64,000 bases of DNA from Bifidobacterium breve (lineage in GTDB: Bacteria; Actinomycetota; Thermoleophilia; Solirubrobacterales; Solirubrobacteraceae), in assembly GCA_945889475.1 (NCBI GenBank), contig CAMDBT010000006.1:1-64000 (forward strand). The letters run 5' to 3'. Below are positions 1-14,106 of the stretch, piece by piece (the first letter of the stretch is position 1; each line of letters begins with the position of its first letter). Position numbers and translations under genes: made by a program. The notes under the pieces were generated by a model, which saw nothing but the letters and a program-made list of their open reading frames with translations, made no database searches and was not told the DNA's origin.

Positions 1-2
1 AA

Positions 3-1784
3 GCGTTCGAGCAGGCCTGCTCGAACGACCAGCAAAGCGAGCTTGCGAGCGCCATCAGTGACGACGAACGTGAGCTGCTGCGGCTCTATCGGAGCCGTTT
101 CAATCGTTGGCATGAGCTGGTCGGGCACAGCGCGGCCGGCGATCTAGTCGATCGGGTCGTTGCTGACGGCTGCTACGCAGAGATTCTCCTGTCACGACCA
201 GAGGGTGACCGTCAACTCGCCAATCTGCGCCAGCTGTCGGCAGTCGCGCACGCTTGGGATCGCCGCCACGGTGGGAGCCTGCGCCAGTTTCTCGAAATGG
301 CCGACAAGGCGGCTTCGGCCACGAAGGGCGAAACCGACGCACCGGTCGGTGGCGCGCTTGACGTTGACGGCAAGCCCGACCCGAACGGGCCGGTGCGGCT
401 GATGACGATTCATGGGGCGAAAGGGCTGGAGTTTCCGTTCGTTGTCGTACCAAGGCTCGGAGCGGGCGTCCGTTCAGACGAAGATCGGATCCGTGTCGAC
501 GGCGATCGCGTCGGCTGCTCGCTGGTGGCAGCCGGAACTGAGGGTGCGCAAGCAGTCGTCGGGCCGTTCGATCAGCTGCTAGCGGAGGCCAACAGAAAGG
601 CTCATTTCGAGCGCCGCCGCAAGATTCACGTTGCGATCACGCGGGCCGAAAAGCTGCTGATTCTCTCAGGCTCGGCGAAGCCGTCTGATACATGGGAGAT
701 CGACAAGGTTGACGGCTCGGCGGGCTGCCTTACATGGATGATCCCTGGACTGCTGGGCACCAATGCGACCGAGCTGCTGAACGATGACGGCGACCGCATA
801 GTCACCGTCGAGGGAGGTGGCTTCGAGGGTCGACTGAAACTCGTCGTCAGTCGCCCCGAACGGGCCGATGAGCTGTTCGAGAAGCCGCGCGCTGGGGCCC
901 TAGGTGGGCGCCGCCCGAAGAGCACTGTTGGTGCGGTCGCCGCTCCAGAGGGTGGCGGCGCCGCCGCCGGCGTTGCGCCGACGATCAGCTATTCGCAGCT
1001 GTCGCGATTCGACGAATGCGGCTATCGCTGGTACCTAGAACGGATCATCGGGTTGCCTCAGCGCGAAAATGACGGGCACAGCGATGACTCGCGCGGTGCG
1101 CGGGCGCGTGGAACACTGACCCATCGCCTGCTCGAGTTGCTGACGTTCAACGATCCTGAGCAGATTCCAGACCTCGACGCGATTGGCGCTGCGGCCCGCG
1201 CCGTTGAGGGCGCCAAAGGCGACCGAAGCTCGTTGATCGAGCAGCAGCAGATGATCGAGGCTTTCGTTGCCTGTGGCCTCTGGCGCGAACTGGCCGATGC
1301 CGCGGCTGTGGAGAAGGAGTCGAGCTTCGCGGTCGAGATCATCGCGGAAGATGCGAGCCTGCCGGTGCTGATCGGGACGATCGATGTGCTTGCCGACCTT
1401 GACGCTGAACGATCGCTCGTCGTTGACTACAAGACCGATGGCGTCGGCGTGGCGGAGGATTTGGCGGTCAAGGTTGAGGATCGCTATTCGCTGCAGCGCG
1501 ACGCATATGCGCTGGCCGCTCTGCGTCGCGGCGCCAAGCAGGTTGAGGTCGTCTACTGCTTTCTTCAGCGCCCCGAGGGACGGGTTTCAGTTCTCTTCAA
1601 CTCGGCTCAGGAAGCGCAGCTTGTCGCGAGGCTGGAGGCCGCCGCACGGAAGCTAACCGGCTCCGAGTTTTCGATTAGTGAAAATCCAAATAGCGGCCTC
1701 TGCACAGGTTGCCCGGGGCGCCCACTGAAGAACGCTCCGGGGCTCTGCTCGCACAGCGAGGCAGAGACCAGTCGAGCGCGCTAA
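3..1784 (+). CDS. UvrD/AddA-type ATP-dependent helicase C-terminal part with PD-(D/E)XK (RecB-family) nuclease domain; 5' truncated by window edge
   Basis: ORF track starts at 297 but frame 3 stays open to the window start. Helicase motifs RLMTIHGAKGLEFPFVVVP and KIHVAITRAEKLLIL; nuclease motif GTIDVLADLDAERSLVVDYKT; Cys residues FDECGYRWYL and CTGCPGRPLKNAPGLC suggest an Fe-S RecB-type nuclease. Confidence 0.88.
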   Translation, partial: AFEQACSNDQQSELASAISDDERELLRLYRSRFNRWHELVGHSAAGDLVDRVVADGCYAEILLSRPEGDRQLANLRQLSAVAHAWDRRHGGSLRQFLEMADKAASATKGETDAPVGGALDVDGKPDPNGPVRLMTIHGAKGLEFPFVVVPRLGAGVRSDEDRIRVDGDRVGCSLVAAGTEGAQAVVGPFDQLLAEANRKAHFERRRKIHVAITRAEKLLILSGSAKPSDTWEIDKVDGSAGCLTWMIPGLLGTNATELLNDDGDRIVTVEGGGFEGRLKLVVSRPERADELFEKPRAGALGGRRPKSTVGAVAAPEGGGAAAGVAPTISYSQLSRFDECGYRWYLERIIGLPQRENDGHSDDSRGARARGTLTHRLLELLTFNDPEQIPDLDAIGAAARAVEGAKGDRSSLIEQQQMIEAFVACGLWRELADAAAVEKESSFAVEIIAEDASLPVLIGTIDVLADLDAERSLVVDYKTDGVGVAEDLAVKVEDRYSLQRDAYALAALRRGAKQVEVVYCFLQRPEGRVSVLFNSAQEAQLVARLEAAARKLTGSEFSISENPNSGLCTGCPGRPLKNAPGLCSHSEAETSRAR

Positions 1785-1900
1785 CGACAGGCCCGCTCAG
1801 ACGGCGCAGCGACGACCCTAAGAACCGTTTTCTGCCACTAGAATGATCCCTTCGCTGACGGGGCTGGCGTACGGCACGCTGCCCGCAGCGCAAGAGAGCA

Positions 1901-6453
<4,553 letters not shown>

Positions 6454-6454
<1 letters not shown>

Positions 6455-7914
6455 TGGGGCAGCTCGGCGGTTTTCTAAAGATCGAGCGGCACGGGATTCC
6501 CTACAAGGACCCGATCGAGCGGGTGGAGCTAGAGCCGTTCAAGGAGTTCCTTCAGACGCGCCCCGACGAGGAGCTCGCCGCGCAGGGCGCACGCTGCATG
6601 GAGTGCGGCGTTCCTTTCTGCCACAGCGGCTGCCCGCTCGGCAACCTGATCCCCGATTTCAACGACCTCGTCTACCACCAGGATTGGCAGGCGGCGATCG
6701 TCCGTTTGCACGCCACAAACAACTTCCCAGAGTTCACCGGACGGCTCTGCCCGGCCCCCTGCGAAGCGGCTTGCGTGCTTGAGATCCGCGAAGGTGAGTC
6801 GGTAACGATAAAGCAGATCGAACTATCGATCATCGACCGCGCCTGGCAGGAGGGTTGGGTTCGGCCCGAGCCGCCGCAGGTCGAGAGCGGCCGCTCTGTC
6901 GCTGTCGTCGGCTCAGGCCCCGCCGGGCTGGCGGCTGCGCAGCAGCTACGGCGCGCCGGCCACAGCGTCGTTGTCTTCGAGCGCGATGAGGCGCCGGGCG
7001 GGCTAATCCGCTTCGGCGTTCCAGACTTCAAGATCGAAAAGCACGTGATCGACCGCCGCGTTCAGCAGTTGATCGACGAAGGGGTTGAGCTGCGCTACGG
7101 CATTGACGTCGGCGTTGACATCAGCGCCGAGCAGCTGAAGGACGACTTTGATGCTGTCGTGCTGGCGATCGGCTCACGCGTGCCGCGCGACCTCGACGTC
7201 CCGGGCCGCCAGCTCGACGGCGTGCACTTCGCGATGGAGTATCTCTACGGCCGCAACCGCTGGGTCGCCGAGCAGCTCGGGCCGCAGCCACCCGTGGCTG
7301 CGCCGACCGACCTGCCGACGATCACGGCCGAGGGCAAGCACGTCGTCGTCGTCGGCGGCGGCGACACCGGCGCCGACTGCGTTGGCAACGCAATCCGCGA
7401 GGGCGCGCTCGGCGTAACTCAGCTCGAACTGTTGCCCGAGCCGCCCGAGCATCGCCCCGACGAGTCCACTCCCTGGCCGCTGTGGCCGCAGAAGTTCCGG
7501 CTTTCGTATTCGATCGAAGAGGCGCGCGAGATCGGGCGCGGTGAGCAGGATTTCTCGGTTGTCACAACGCACTTCTCGGGCATCGACGGCAAGGTCACCA
7601 CGCAGCACATCTCCGAGGCGCAGTCCGAGCCGCCGTTCGCGCCGCTGCCGGGCAGCGAACGCGAGCTCCAAGCCGACTTGGTGCTGCTGGCAACCGGTTT
7701 CATCTACCCCGAAACAGAAGGGCTGGTAGCCGAGCTTGGCTGCGAGCTCGACGACCGTGGCAACATTGCTGCGCCGACCTACCAAAGCTCGCAGGCCGGT
7801 GTCTTCGTGGCCGGTGATGCGCGCCGCGGGCAGTCGCTGATCGTCTGGGCAATAACCGAAGGACGGCGCTGTGCGCGTATGGTTGAAAAGTATTTCGCAG
7901 AGGTCCCCGTCTGA
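6454..7914 (+). CDS. gltD: Glutamate synthase small subunit (NADPH)
   Basis: TGATG overlap with gltB; N-terminal Cys clusters CMECGVPFCHSGCPLGN; FAD and NADPH Rossmann motifs. Confidence 0.96.
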
Positions 7915-7927
7915 TTATGAGACCGAA

Positions 7928-9304
7928 ATGATTAGCCAGCAGCTGCCACGGACCGCAATCATTGGCGCCGGGTCGTCGGGCATCACTGCGCTCAAGACCT
8001 TCGCCGCGCGTGGCTTTGACGTGGTCTGCTTTGAGGCCTCGAACCGCGTAGGCGGTAACTGGGTTTACGAGAACATCAACGGCACGTCGGCCTGCTACCG
8101 CGACCTGCACATCAACACCTCGCGCCTGCGGATGGCCTACTCCGATTACCCGATGCCCGTGGACTACCCGGATTATCCGAGCCACGCCCAGATCGCCGCC
8201 TATTTCGATGATTACGTCGATCACTTTGGTGTCCGTGATCGGATCCGCTTTGAAACGTCGGTCAAGCACGCTGAGCGGCTCAGCGACGGGACCTGGGAGC
8301 TGACGCTTGGCGATGGCAGCAGCGAGCGCTTCGACGCCTTGGTGGTCGCGAATGGCCACCACTGGGATCCCCGCTGGCCGGAGCCCGCCTTCACCGGCTC
8401 CGACAGCTTTGAAGGCCAGCAGATGCACGCTCACTCCTACATGCGGCCCGATGACCTCGTCGGCAAGGAGGTAGTTGTTTTGGGGATCGGCAACAGCGCG
8501 ATGGACATCTCGGTAGAGGCCTCGTACACCGCTGAAAAGGTCTATCTCTCCGCCCGTCGCGGTGCCCACATCGTGCCGAAGTACATGTTCGGCAAGCCGA
8601 CCGATCAGCTCGGCGGCTGGGTCAACCCGCGGATCCCGTTCAAGCTTCGTCAGCTGGCGGTCGCGAAGCTGATCAACACCTACGTCGGCAAGGTGACCGA
8701 CTTTGGGCTGCCGGAGCCGGATCACCAATTTGGCCAAGCACACCCGACCGTCTCGGGCCGGATTCTCGACCGCATCACGCACGGGGCGATCACGGTGAAG
8801 CCAAATATTCGCCGCCTCGACGGCGACGAGGTTGAGTTTGAGGATGGCAGCCGCGTCCACGCCGACGTCGTGATCTATTGCACCGGCTACAAGATCACTT
8901 TCCCCTTCTTCGACCGGGATTTGATCTCCGCGCCAGAGAATCGGATCGATCTTTACCGCCGCGTCTTCCGCCCCGATATTCCGAACCTTTTCTTTATCGG
9001 CTTGCTGCAGCCGCTCGGCGCCGTGATGCCGCTTTCGGAAGCGCAGGGCTGCTGGGTGGCGGATTACCTCAGCGGCCGCTACAAGCTGCCGCCCGTCGGC
9101 GAGATGCGCAGCTTCATGGCCGCAGACATGGCGAAGATGCAGAAGCGTTACGTGGCATCGAAGCGGCACACAATTCAAGTCGACTTCGACGACTACCTCT
9201 ACGAGTTAGGGAAAGAGCTCGCTGCTGGCGAAGGGCGCGCCCGAGCGAGCGGCAATCAGCACCCGGTCGCTTCATTGGCAGTGCGCGACGGCGCCGCAGC
9301 CTAA
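7928..9304 (+). CDS. Flavin-containing monooxygenase family protein
   Basis: GAGSSG FAD motif, FMO signature FEGQQMHAHSY, second Rossmann GIGNSAMD. Start set to the internal ATG at 7928. Confidence 0.88.
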   Translation: MISQQLPRTAIIGAGSSGITALKTFAARGFDVVCFEASNRVGGNWVYENINGTSACYRDLHINTSRLRMAYSDYPMPVDYPDYPSHAQIAAYFDDYVDHFGVRDRIRFETSVKHAERLSDGTWELTLGDGSSERFDALVVANGHHWDPRWPEPAFTGSDSFEGQQMHAHSYMRPDDLVGKEVVVLGIGNSAMDISVEASYTAEKVYLSARRGAHIVPKYMFGKPTDQLGGWVNPRIPFKLRQLAVAKLINTYVGKVTDFGLPEPDHQFGQAHPTVSGRILDRITHGAITVKPNIRRLDGDEVEFEDGSRVHADVVIYCTGYKITFPFFDRDLISAPENRIDLYRRVFRPDIPNLFFIGLLQPLGAVMPLSEAQGCWVADYLSGRYKLPPVGEMRSFMAADMAKMQKRYVASKRHTIQVDFDDYLYELGKELAAGEGRARASGNQHPVASLAVRDGAAA

Positions 9305-9317
9305 GCGGATCCAGCGC

Positions 9318-9827
9318 TTAGCGTGAGCCGGCTGCGGCGGTTGGCTCGCCGAGTGTGATCTTGTTGCAGCTCTCGCAGACCTCGGCCGGAACCAAGCCGG
9401 CGCGCATCATCAGCGCGAAGACCTTGCAGCCGACACAGATCCCAAATACCGACTCCAAGATCGCGAAGGCGGCGAGCACCGCGACGACTACCGAGGCCGC
9501 GGCGATCTGATCAAAGCCGATCGCTAGCACCGCCGCCGTCAGCGAGAATGCTGCGCCGATCGCCTGCGCGAAGCGCTTCGGCGGGCCGGCGACGAGCTTC
9601 TCCTCGAACGGCAGCGCGGGGGTCAGGACGCGGGTCACGAACTGCCCGAGCGGGCTTAGCGTCGGGCCGGTCAGAACGCGAGCCACGAAACCGAACGCCA
9701 GCAGGCCGAAGATCCAAGGTTGGGCGAAGATGATCGCCGCCAGCGCGATCAGCACAACGCCGCCAGCGACGAGCCGTGCCGATACCTCGTTGACGGGGTT
9801 GGGGAACGAGAAGAGCGAATCGGTCAT
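9318..9827 (-). CDS. DUF4395-like membrane protein
   Basis: MTDSLFSFPNPVNEVSARLVAGG..., several TM segments, CVGC and CESC pairs. Start set to the internal Met at 9827. Confidence 0.75.
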   Translation of the reverse strand: MTDSLFSFPNPVNEVSARLVAGGVVLIALAAIIFAQPWIFGLLAFGFVARVLTGPTLSPLGQFVTRVLTPALPFEEKLVAGPPKRFAQAIGAAFSLTAAVLAIGFDQIAAASVVVAVLAAFAILESVFGICVGCKVFALMMRAGLVPAEVCESCNKITLGEPTAAAGSR

Positions 9828-9968
9828 CGTCGCTTCAGAAAATAGCAAATGGCTGATCGGCTTAACCGTGATTAGTCTTCGAAGCAGCGAATTGGCGCAA
9901 TTTGAGAACTTTTCCGGCGCTCGGGAGGGGAAGAACGCCGCGCCCGCGTGCTTTAGAGGGCAGCCGCG

Positions 9969-11201
9969 ATGGAACAGAAAACGCCCGACAGATCGCCAAT
10001 TGGCCGCGAGGCCACACAGGCAGAGCTTGACGCACTCGTAATCGGTGTTGTGCAGCGCCACGCCTCCAGCCTGCTGCGGATCAGCCGGCTCCATAGCCTT
10101 TGCGCCGCCGACGCTGAGGATGCCTACCAGCGGGGCCTTGAGATCTTGATCAAACACGCGCCGCGATTAGATCCGCAGCGCGCTCCTGCTTGGCTACGCA
10201 CGGTCGTCAAACACGAAGCGATGGCGCTGCGCCGAACCCGCCAGCGCGACCTCGTCTCAAACGAGATTGACTTCGACCAGATCGAAGCCGATCGCTCGGC
10301 CTCGCCGGAGGAGCGCGCGCTGGGCTTTGAGCAGCTATCGCAATCGGCTGAAGCGCTTCAGCGGCTGAAGCCCCAGGAGGTGCGTGCACTATGGCTGCGC
10401 GCGCAAGGCAACTCTTATGACGAGATCCAGGCCGAGACCGGCTGGAGCAGGACGAAGGTCAACCGCTGCCTCTATGAGGGGCGCCGCGCCTTCATCTCAC
10501 GCTTCGCCGGGATCGAGTCGGGGGAGGAGTGCAAACGCTGGGAGCCGCTGTTGTCAGCGCTCGTTGACGGTGAAGCGACCAACGAGCAGCTCGTCGAGCT
10601 GCGTCCCCATCTGCGCCAATGCGGCTCCTGTCGCGGCGTAGTTCGCGAGATGCACCGCTCCGCAGCGCCGCTGGCGGCCGTCTTTCCGCTTGCACTGCTG
10701 GCTAGCGCCGACAGAGCGGTGGACGAAGTCGGCAACGTCTTCATTCGCGCCTACGAGTCGCTCACTACATGGGCGACGGAACGCTCAGCTTCGTCGCTCG
10801 TTCGCGCTCAGATCGTGACCGAGTCGGCCTTCGGCGCGGCCGGCAAGGCGACCGCAGTGGTTGCTGCCACGGCGGCCGCGGCCAGCGGCGGCGCCGTCGC
10901 GCTCGATCAACTCCCGACCGCTTCGTCGCCAGCGAGTCTGGCGCTCGTCTCGGGCCGGTCGCTCAGCCAGTCGGCCGGCGGCCGCGCACAGGCTGAGCGG
11001 GCCGCTCGTCGCTCACGAGAGCGTGAAACCCGGCACGAACGAGCAGTATCGGTCGTCAGCGCCAGCTCTCCGGTGGCATCGGTTACGGCCGATCCCGTCG
11101 GCGAGCAGCACGCGCCGCCGACGGTGAGCCCGGTGCCAGCTGCGGCTGCACCGGCGCCCTCCTCATCGGCGCCGGCCAGCGCTGAGATGGGGCTTGAGTA
11201 G
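9969..11201 (+). CDS. Sigma-70 family (ECF-like) sigma factor with C-terminal zf-HC2-like extension
   Basis: Region 2 (CAADAEDAYQRGLEILIKHAP) and region 4 (LKPQEVRALWLRAQGNSYDEIQAETGWSRTKVNRCLYEGR), followed by LRPHLRQCGSCRGVVREM and an Ala-rich hydrophobic stretch. Confidence 0.85.
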   Translation: MEQKTPDRSPIGREATQAELDALVIGVVQRHASSLLRISRLHSLCAADAEDAYQRGLEILIKHAPRLDPQRAPAWLRTVVKHEAMALRRTRQRDLVSNEIDFDQIEADRSASPEERALGFEQLSQSAEALQRLKPQEVRALWLRAQGNSYDEIQAETGWSRTKVNRCLYEGRRAFISRFAGIESGEECKRWEPLLSALVDGEATNEQLVELRPHLRQCGSCRGVVREMHRSAAPLAAVFPLALLASADRAVDEVGNVFIRAYESLTTWATERSASSLVRAQIVTESAFGAAGKATAVVAATAAAASGGAVALDQLPTASSPASLALVSGRSLSQSAGGRAQAERAARRSRERETRHERAVSVVSASSPVASVTADPVGEQHAPPTVSPVPAAAAPAPSSSAPASAEMGLE

Positions 11202-11222
11202 CGCGCTACTGGCCGGTCGCCG

Positions 11223-11738
11223 GTGCTGTCCGCCGCGGCGCGTAGTTTCCATGCCGCTGACCCCCTGCCTCCGGAGCTGCCGTTGCCACTCTGTTTCATT
11301 GAGCCCCACGACGCAATTCGAGTAATCGCCGAATCTGTCGGTCGCGACGCAAGGCGTCAATTGCTTGGCGAGCTGGTCCGCGCCTGGGTCGACGCGATTC
11401 CTGAAACCGATCTTGAGACGCACTACGTCAAGGCCGTCGCCGACCTCGACGAGCACGACCTCTCGATGCTCGCTGCTTGGCACGCCTCGATGGAGGTTGG
11501 CCAACCGGTCGCCAACCGAGACTTTCTGCTTGGCGTCTTTGGCTCGCTCGGCGAGCACCGCCGCGAGGCGCTGAAGATCGCCGCCGGCTTCCGCGGCGAG
11601 GAGGCCTTCGAAGCTGGCATCTCGGAGGAGCAGGCGCTTGAAACAGTGCTCCCAGCCCTCAGTCGCGAGCGCTGCGCCGAACTGGCAGAGGAGTGCATTG
11701 AGCTCTATCTCTGGGACAGGATGGGCTCCGACAACTAG
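11223..11738 (+). CDS. Hypothetical protein (start uncertain)
   Basis: ORF with acidic/Leu-rich helical composition; no recognised domain; the true start is probably downstream of 11223. Confidence 0.55.
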   Translation: MLSAAARSFHAADPLPPELPLPLCFIEPHDAIRVIAESVGRDARRQLLGELVRAWVDAIPETDLETHYVKAVADLDEHDLSMLAAWHASMEVGQPVANRDFLLGVFGSLGEHRREALKIAAGFRGEEAFEAGISEEQALETVLPALSRERCAELAEECIELYLWDRMGSDN

Positions 11739-11768
11739 TAGTGCGGTGCGGCCGTTGCTGACCAGCGT

Positions 11769-12281
11769 CTACGGCAGCGCCGGCGGTGACGGCTTGACTT
11801 CGCTCGCCGTGCCCTCAACGTCGTAGTCGCGACGCGGACTCTTGGCGCGGGCGTACTTGGCGGCCCGCGAACCGAAGAATGCACCGCGCAAGGTCCAGCC
11901 GGCCGGCCCGCCGACGCTCGTAGCGGCGTAGCCGATCGCCTTCGTCAGGGCGATCTTGCGGATCACCTTGCGCGTTGGCTCAAAGAGCAAGAGCAGGCCG
12001 ACGATGTCGGTTAGAAATCCGGGCGTCAGCAGCAGCGCGCCGCCAGCGATCACGAGGCCGCCGTCAGCGGTCTCTTTCGCCGGCACCTGACCATTGCCCA
12101 ACGCGGCTCTGAAGCGCAGCCACGAGCGTGAACCTTCGCGCATTAGCAGCCAGGCGCCGAAGAGTGAGTCGGCGACCAACAGCGCGATCGTCCACCAGAT
12201 GCCAATGATCGAACCGATCTCGATGATGATCGCCAGCTCGATGATCGGAACGATGATCAGAAGTAGAACAAGGAGAACCAT
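11769..12281 (-). CDS. fxsA: FxsA family membrane protein
   Basis: Multi-TM; GGALLLTPGFLTDIVGLLLL FxsA-type motif. Confidence 0.85.
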   Translation of the reverse strand: MVLLVLLLIIVPIIELAIIIEIGSIIGIWWTIALLVADSLFGAWLLMREGSRSWLRFRAALGNGQVPAKETADGGLVIAGGALLLTPGFLTDIVGLLLLFEPTRKVIRKIALTKAIGYAATSVGGPAGWTLRGAFFGSRAAKYARAKSPRRDYDVEGTASEVKPSPPALP

Positions 12282-12291
12282 TACCTCGCCT

Positions 12292-12322
12292 CGATTGTAA
12301 GGCGTAGGGCGGGCTACAATCG
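12292..12322. promoter_or_regulatory. Divergent face-to-face -10 elements forming an inverted repeat
   Basis: CGATTGTA (12292-12299) and TACAATCG (12315-12322). TACAAT reads as a -10 on each strand towards the divergent genes 11769-12281(-) and 12328-12624(+). Confidence 0.55.
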
Positions 12323-12327
12323 CCGTT

Positions 12328-12624
12328 ATGGCAAACGTCGATGAAGTCGAGGCAGCGCTGACGAACGTAATTGACCCCGAGCTGGGACTGGACTTCGTGG
12401 AGCTAGGGCTGATCTACGAGATCGCTGTGGACGGCCCGAAGGTTCATGTCACCTACACGTTGACTACGCCAGCCTGCCCAATCGGCCCGATGGTCGCTGA
12501 ACAGATCGAAGAGTTCGTCATCGAGCTGGAGGGCGTCGAAACTGTTGAGTCGGCGATGATCTTCACGCCGCCGTGGACGCCGGAGATGATGAGCGACGAC
12601 GCGAAGTTCGCGCTCGGCTACTGA
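12328..12624 (+). CDS. MIP18/DUF59 family Fe-S (metal-sulfur) cluster assembly factor
   Basis: 98 aa; VIDPELGLDFVELGLIYEI and TTPACPIGPMV motifs; PaaD/SufT-like. Confidence 0.88.
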   Translation: MANVDEVEAALTNVIDPELGLDFVELGLIYEIAVDGPKVHVTYTLTTPACPIGPMVAEQIEEFVIELEGVETVESAMIFTPPWTPEMMSDDAKFALGY

Positions 12625-14030
12625 GAGGCAGCAGCTTCCGACGAAAGCGCGAGCAGCTCGTTGATCGAGTCCTGCAGCGCGTCGGCGAGAACGTCGATGT
12701 CGGCCAGCTGATCGTAATCGCCCAGCAGGCCGAAGCTGAGGCCACCGTTGTAGCTCATGATCGCGACCGCCAGCGCATGGTTGCGCGGCAGGAAGGCGAC
12801 CGGAGCGATCGAGAGCATTAGCGAACCGCCGACGTAGAGCGGAAACTGCGGCCCAGGAACGTTGGTGACGATCAGGTTGAAGAGCCGCGTTGAGAAGTTC
12901 AGTCGCGATGCCTGCGCCAGCAGCGTTGGCGGAGCGAAGTTCTGCGCCTCAGTGATCACCTCGGCGCCGAGCGCCTGCTTCGACTCCTTCAGCCCGTCCA
13001 TTGCCTCGCGAACCACTCCAAGCCGCTCGATCGGATCGTCGATGTAGACCGGAAGAGGCCCGCGCATTGCCGCGATCTGGTTGCCTAACTCGTGGTGGGC
13101 CTCCTGCGGCCGGATCGAGACCGGCACCAGCGCGCGCAGCTCTAGGCCCTCGGTCTGAACTGCTCGCGATTGGAGCCAGATGCGGAGCGCGCCGCTGACG
13201 ACCGTCAGCACGGCATCGTTGACGGTGCCCCCGAGCGCATTCTTGATCTGTTTGAAGTCCTCGAGCTGCGCCTCGACCACACGGAAGCGCCGGTGCGGGC
13301 CGATTTCAACGTTGAGCGGCGTCTCCGGCGCGGCGTTGATTGCGTCCCGCGCCACTTCGCCCACTGCCTCAATCCGGTCACGGATTCCATCGAAGACTGC
13401 GGCCGGGCTGGAGATCATCTTCTTCACGCTTTTGGCGCTGTCGATCGCGGTACGGGCGAGTCCTAGCGCCCCAGAGGCCAACAGGTCGACGTCGCCGGGC
13501 TCAGGCGCTGGCGTCCACGACTCAGGCGGATGATCAACGACCGTCGCTTCCGGCGAAAGGTCGAAGATCACGGTTGCTAGATCGACGCCGGAGACGCCGT
13601 CGATCATCGCGTGATGGGTCTTGTTGATCAGCGCCCAGCGGTCGCCTGCGAGGCCTTCGATGATCCACATCTCCCACAACGGTTTTGAGCGATCGAGCTG
13701 CTGCGAGAAGATCCTTGAGGCCAGCAGCAGCAGCTGCTCCTCGCTGCCGGGCGGTGGCAGCGCGGTGCGACGGACGTGGTATTCGATGTTGAAACTGGGG
13801 TCGTCAACCCAGATCGGTCGGCCGCTTCGCATTGGCGGCAGCGCGAGCTTCTGTCGATACCGCGGAACTAGATGAAGGCGGCCGCGGATCGTGTCGAGGA
13901 ACTGATCGAAGTCGGGAGCCGGATCCTCGAGCACCACGACGCCGCCGACGTGCATGTGTGAAGTTGGACCCTCCTGCTCGAGAAATGACGCATCGAGAGC
14001 GGTCAATCGGTCAAAGTGTTCCTGAGCCAT
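12618..14030 (-). CDS. Wax ester synthase/diacylglycerol acyltransferase (WS/DGAT) family
   Basis: Active-site motif NKTHHAMIDGVSGVDL; N-terminal LTALDASFLEQEGPTSHMHVG. Confidence 0.93.
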   Translation of the reverse strand: MAQEHFDRLTALDASFLEQEGPTSHMHVGGVVVLEDPAPDFDQFLDTIRGRLHLVPRYRQKLALPPMRSGRPIWVDDPSFNIEYHVRRTALPPPGSEEQLLLLASRIFSQQLDRSKPLWEMWIIEGLAGDRWALINKTHHAMIDGVSGVDLATVIFDLSPEATVVDHPPESWTPAPEPGDVDLLASGALGLARTAIDSAKSVKKMISSPAAVFDGIRDRIEAVGEVARDAINAAPETPLNVEIGPHRRFRVVEAQLEDFKQIKNALGGTVNDAVLTVVSGALRIWLQSRAVQTEGLELRALVPVSIRPQEAHHELGNQIAAMRGPLPVYIDDPIERLGVVREAMDGLKESKQALGAEVITEAQNFAPPTLLAQASRLNFSTRLFNLIVTNVPGPQFPLYVGGSLMLSIAPVAFLPRNHALAVAIMSYNGGLSFGLLGDYDQLADIDVLADALQDSINELLALSSEAAASQ

Positions 14031-14106
14031 ACCCTGAATCTATACCGCTGGCAGCCCGTGCGGCTGCGATCGTCGGTACAGATTCGCGCTGCGAGCAAGC
14101 CAACCG

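Noticed and set aside
7700-9178. 492-aa minus-strand ORF opposite the flavin monooxygenase
   Set aside because: Shadow ORF in GC-rich DNA; low-complexity Arg/Asp/Val-rich translation with no motif, while the plus strand encodes a clear FMO.
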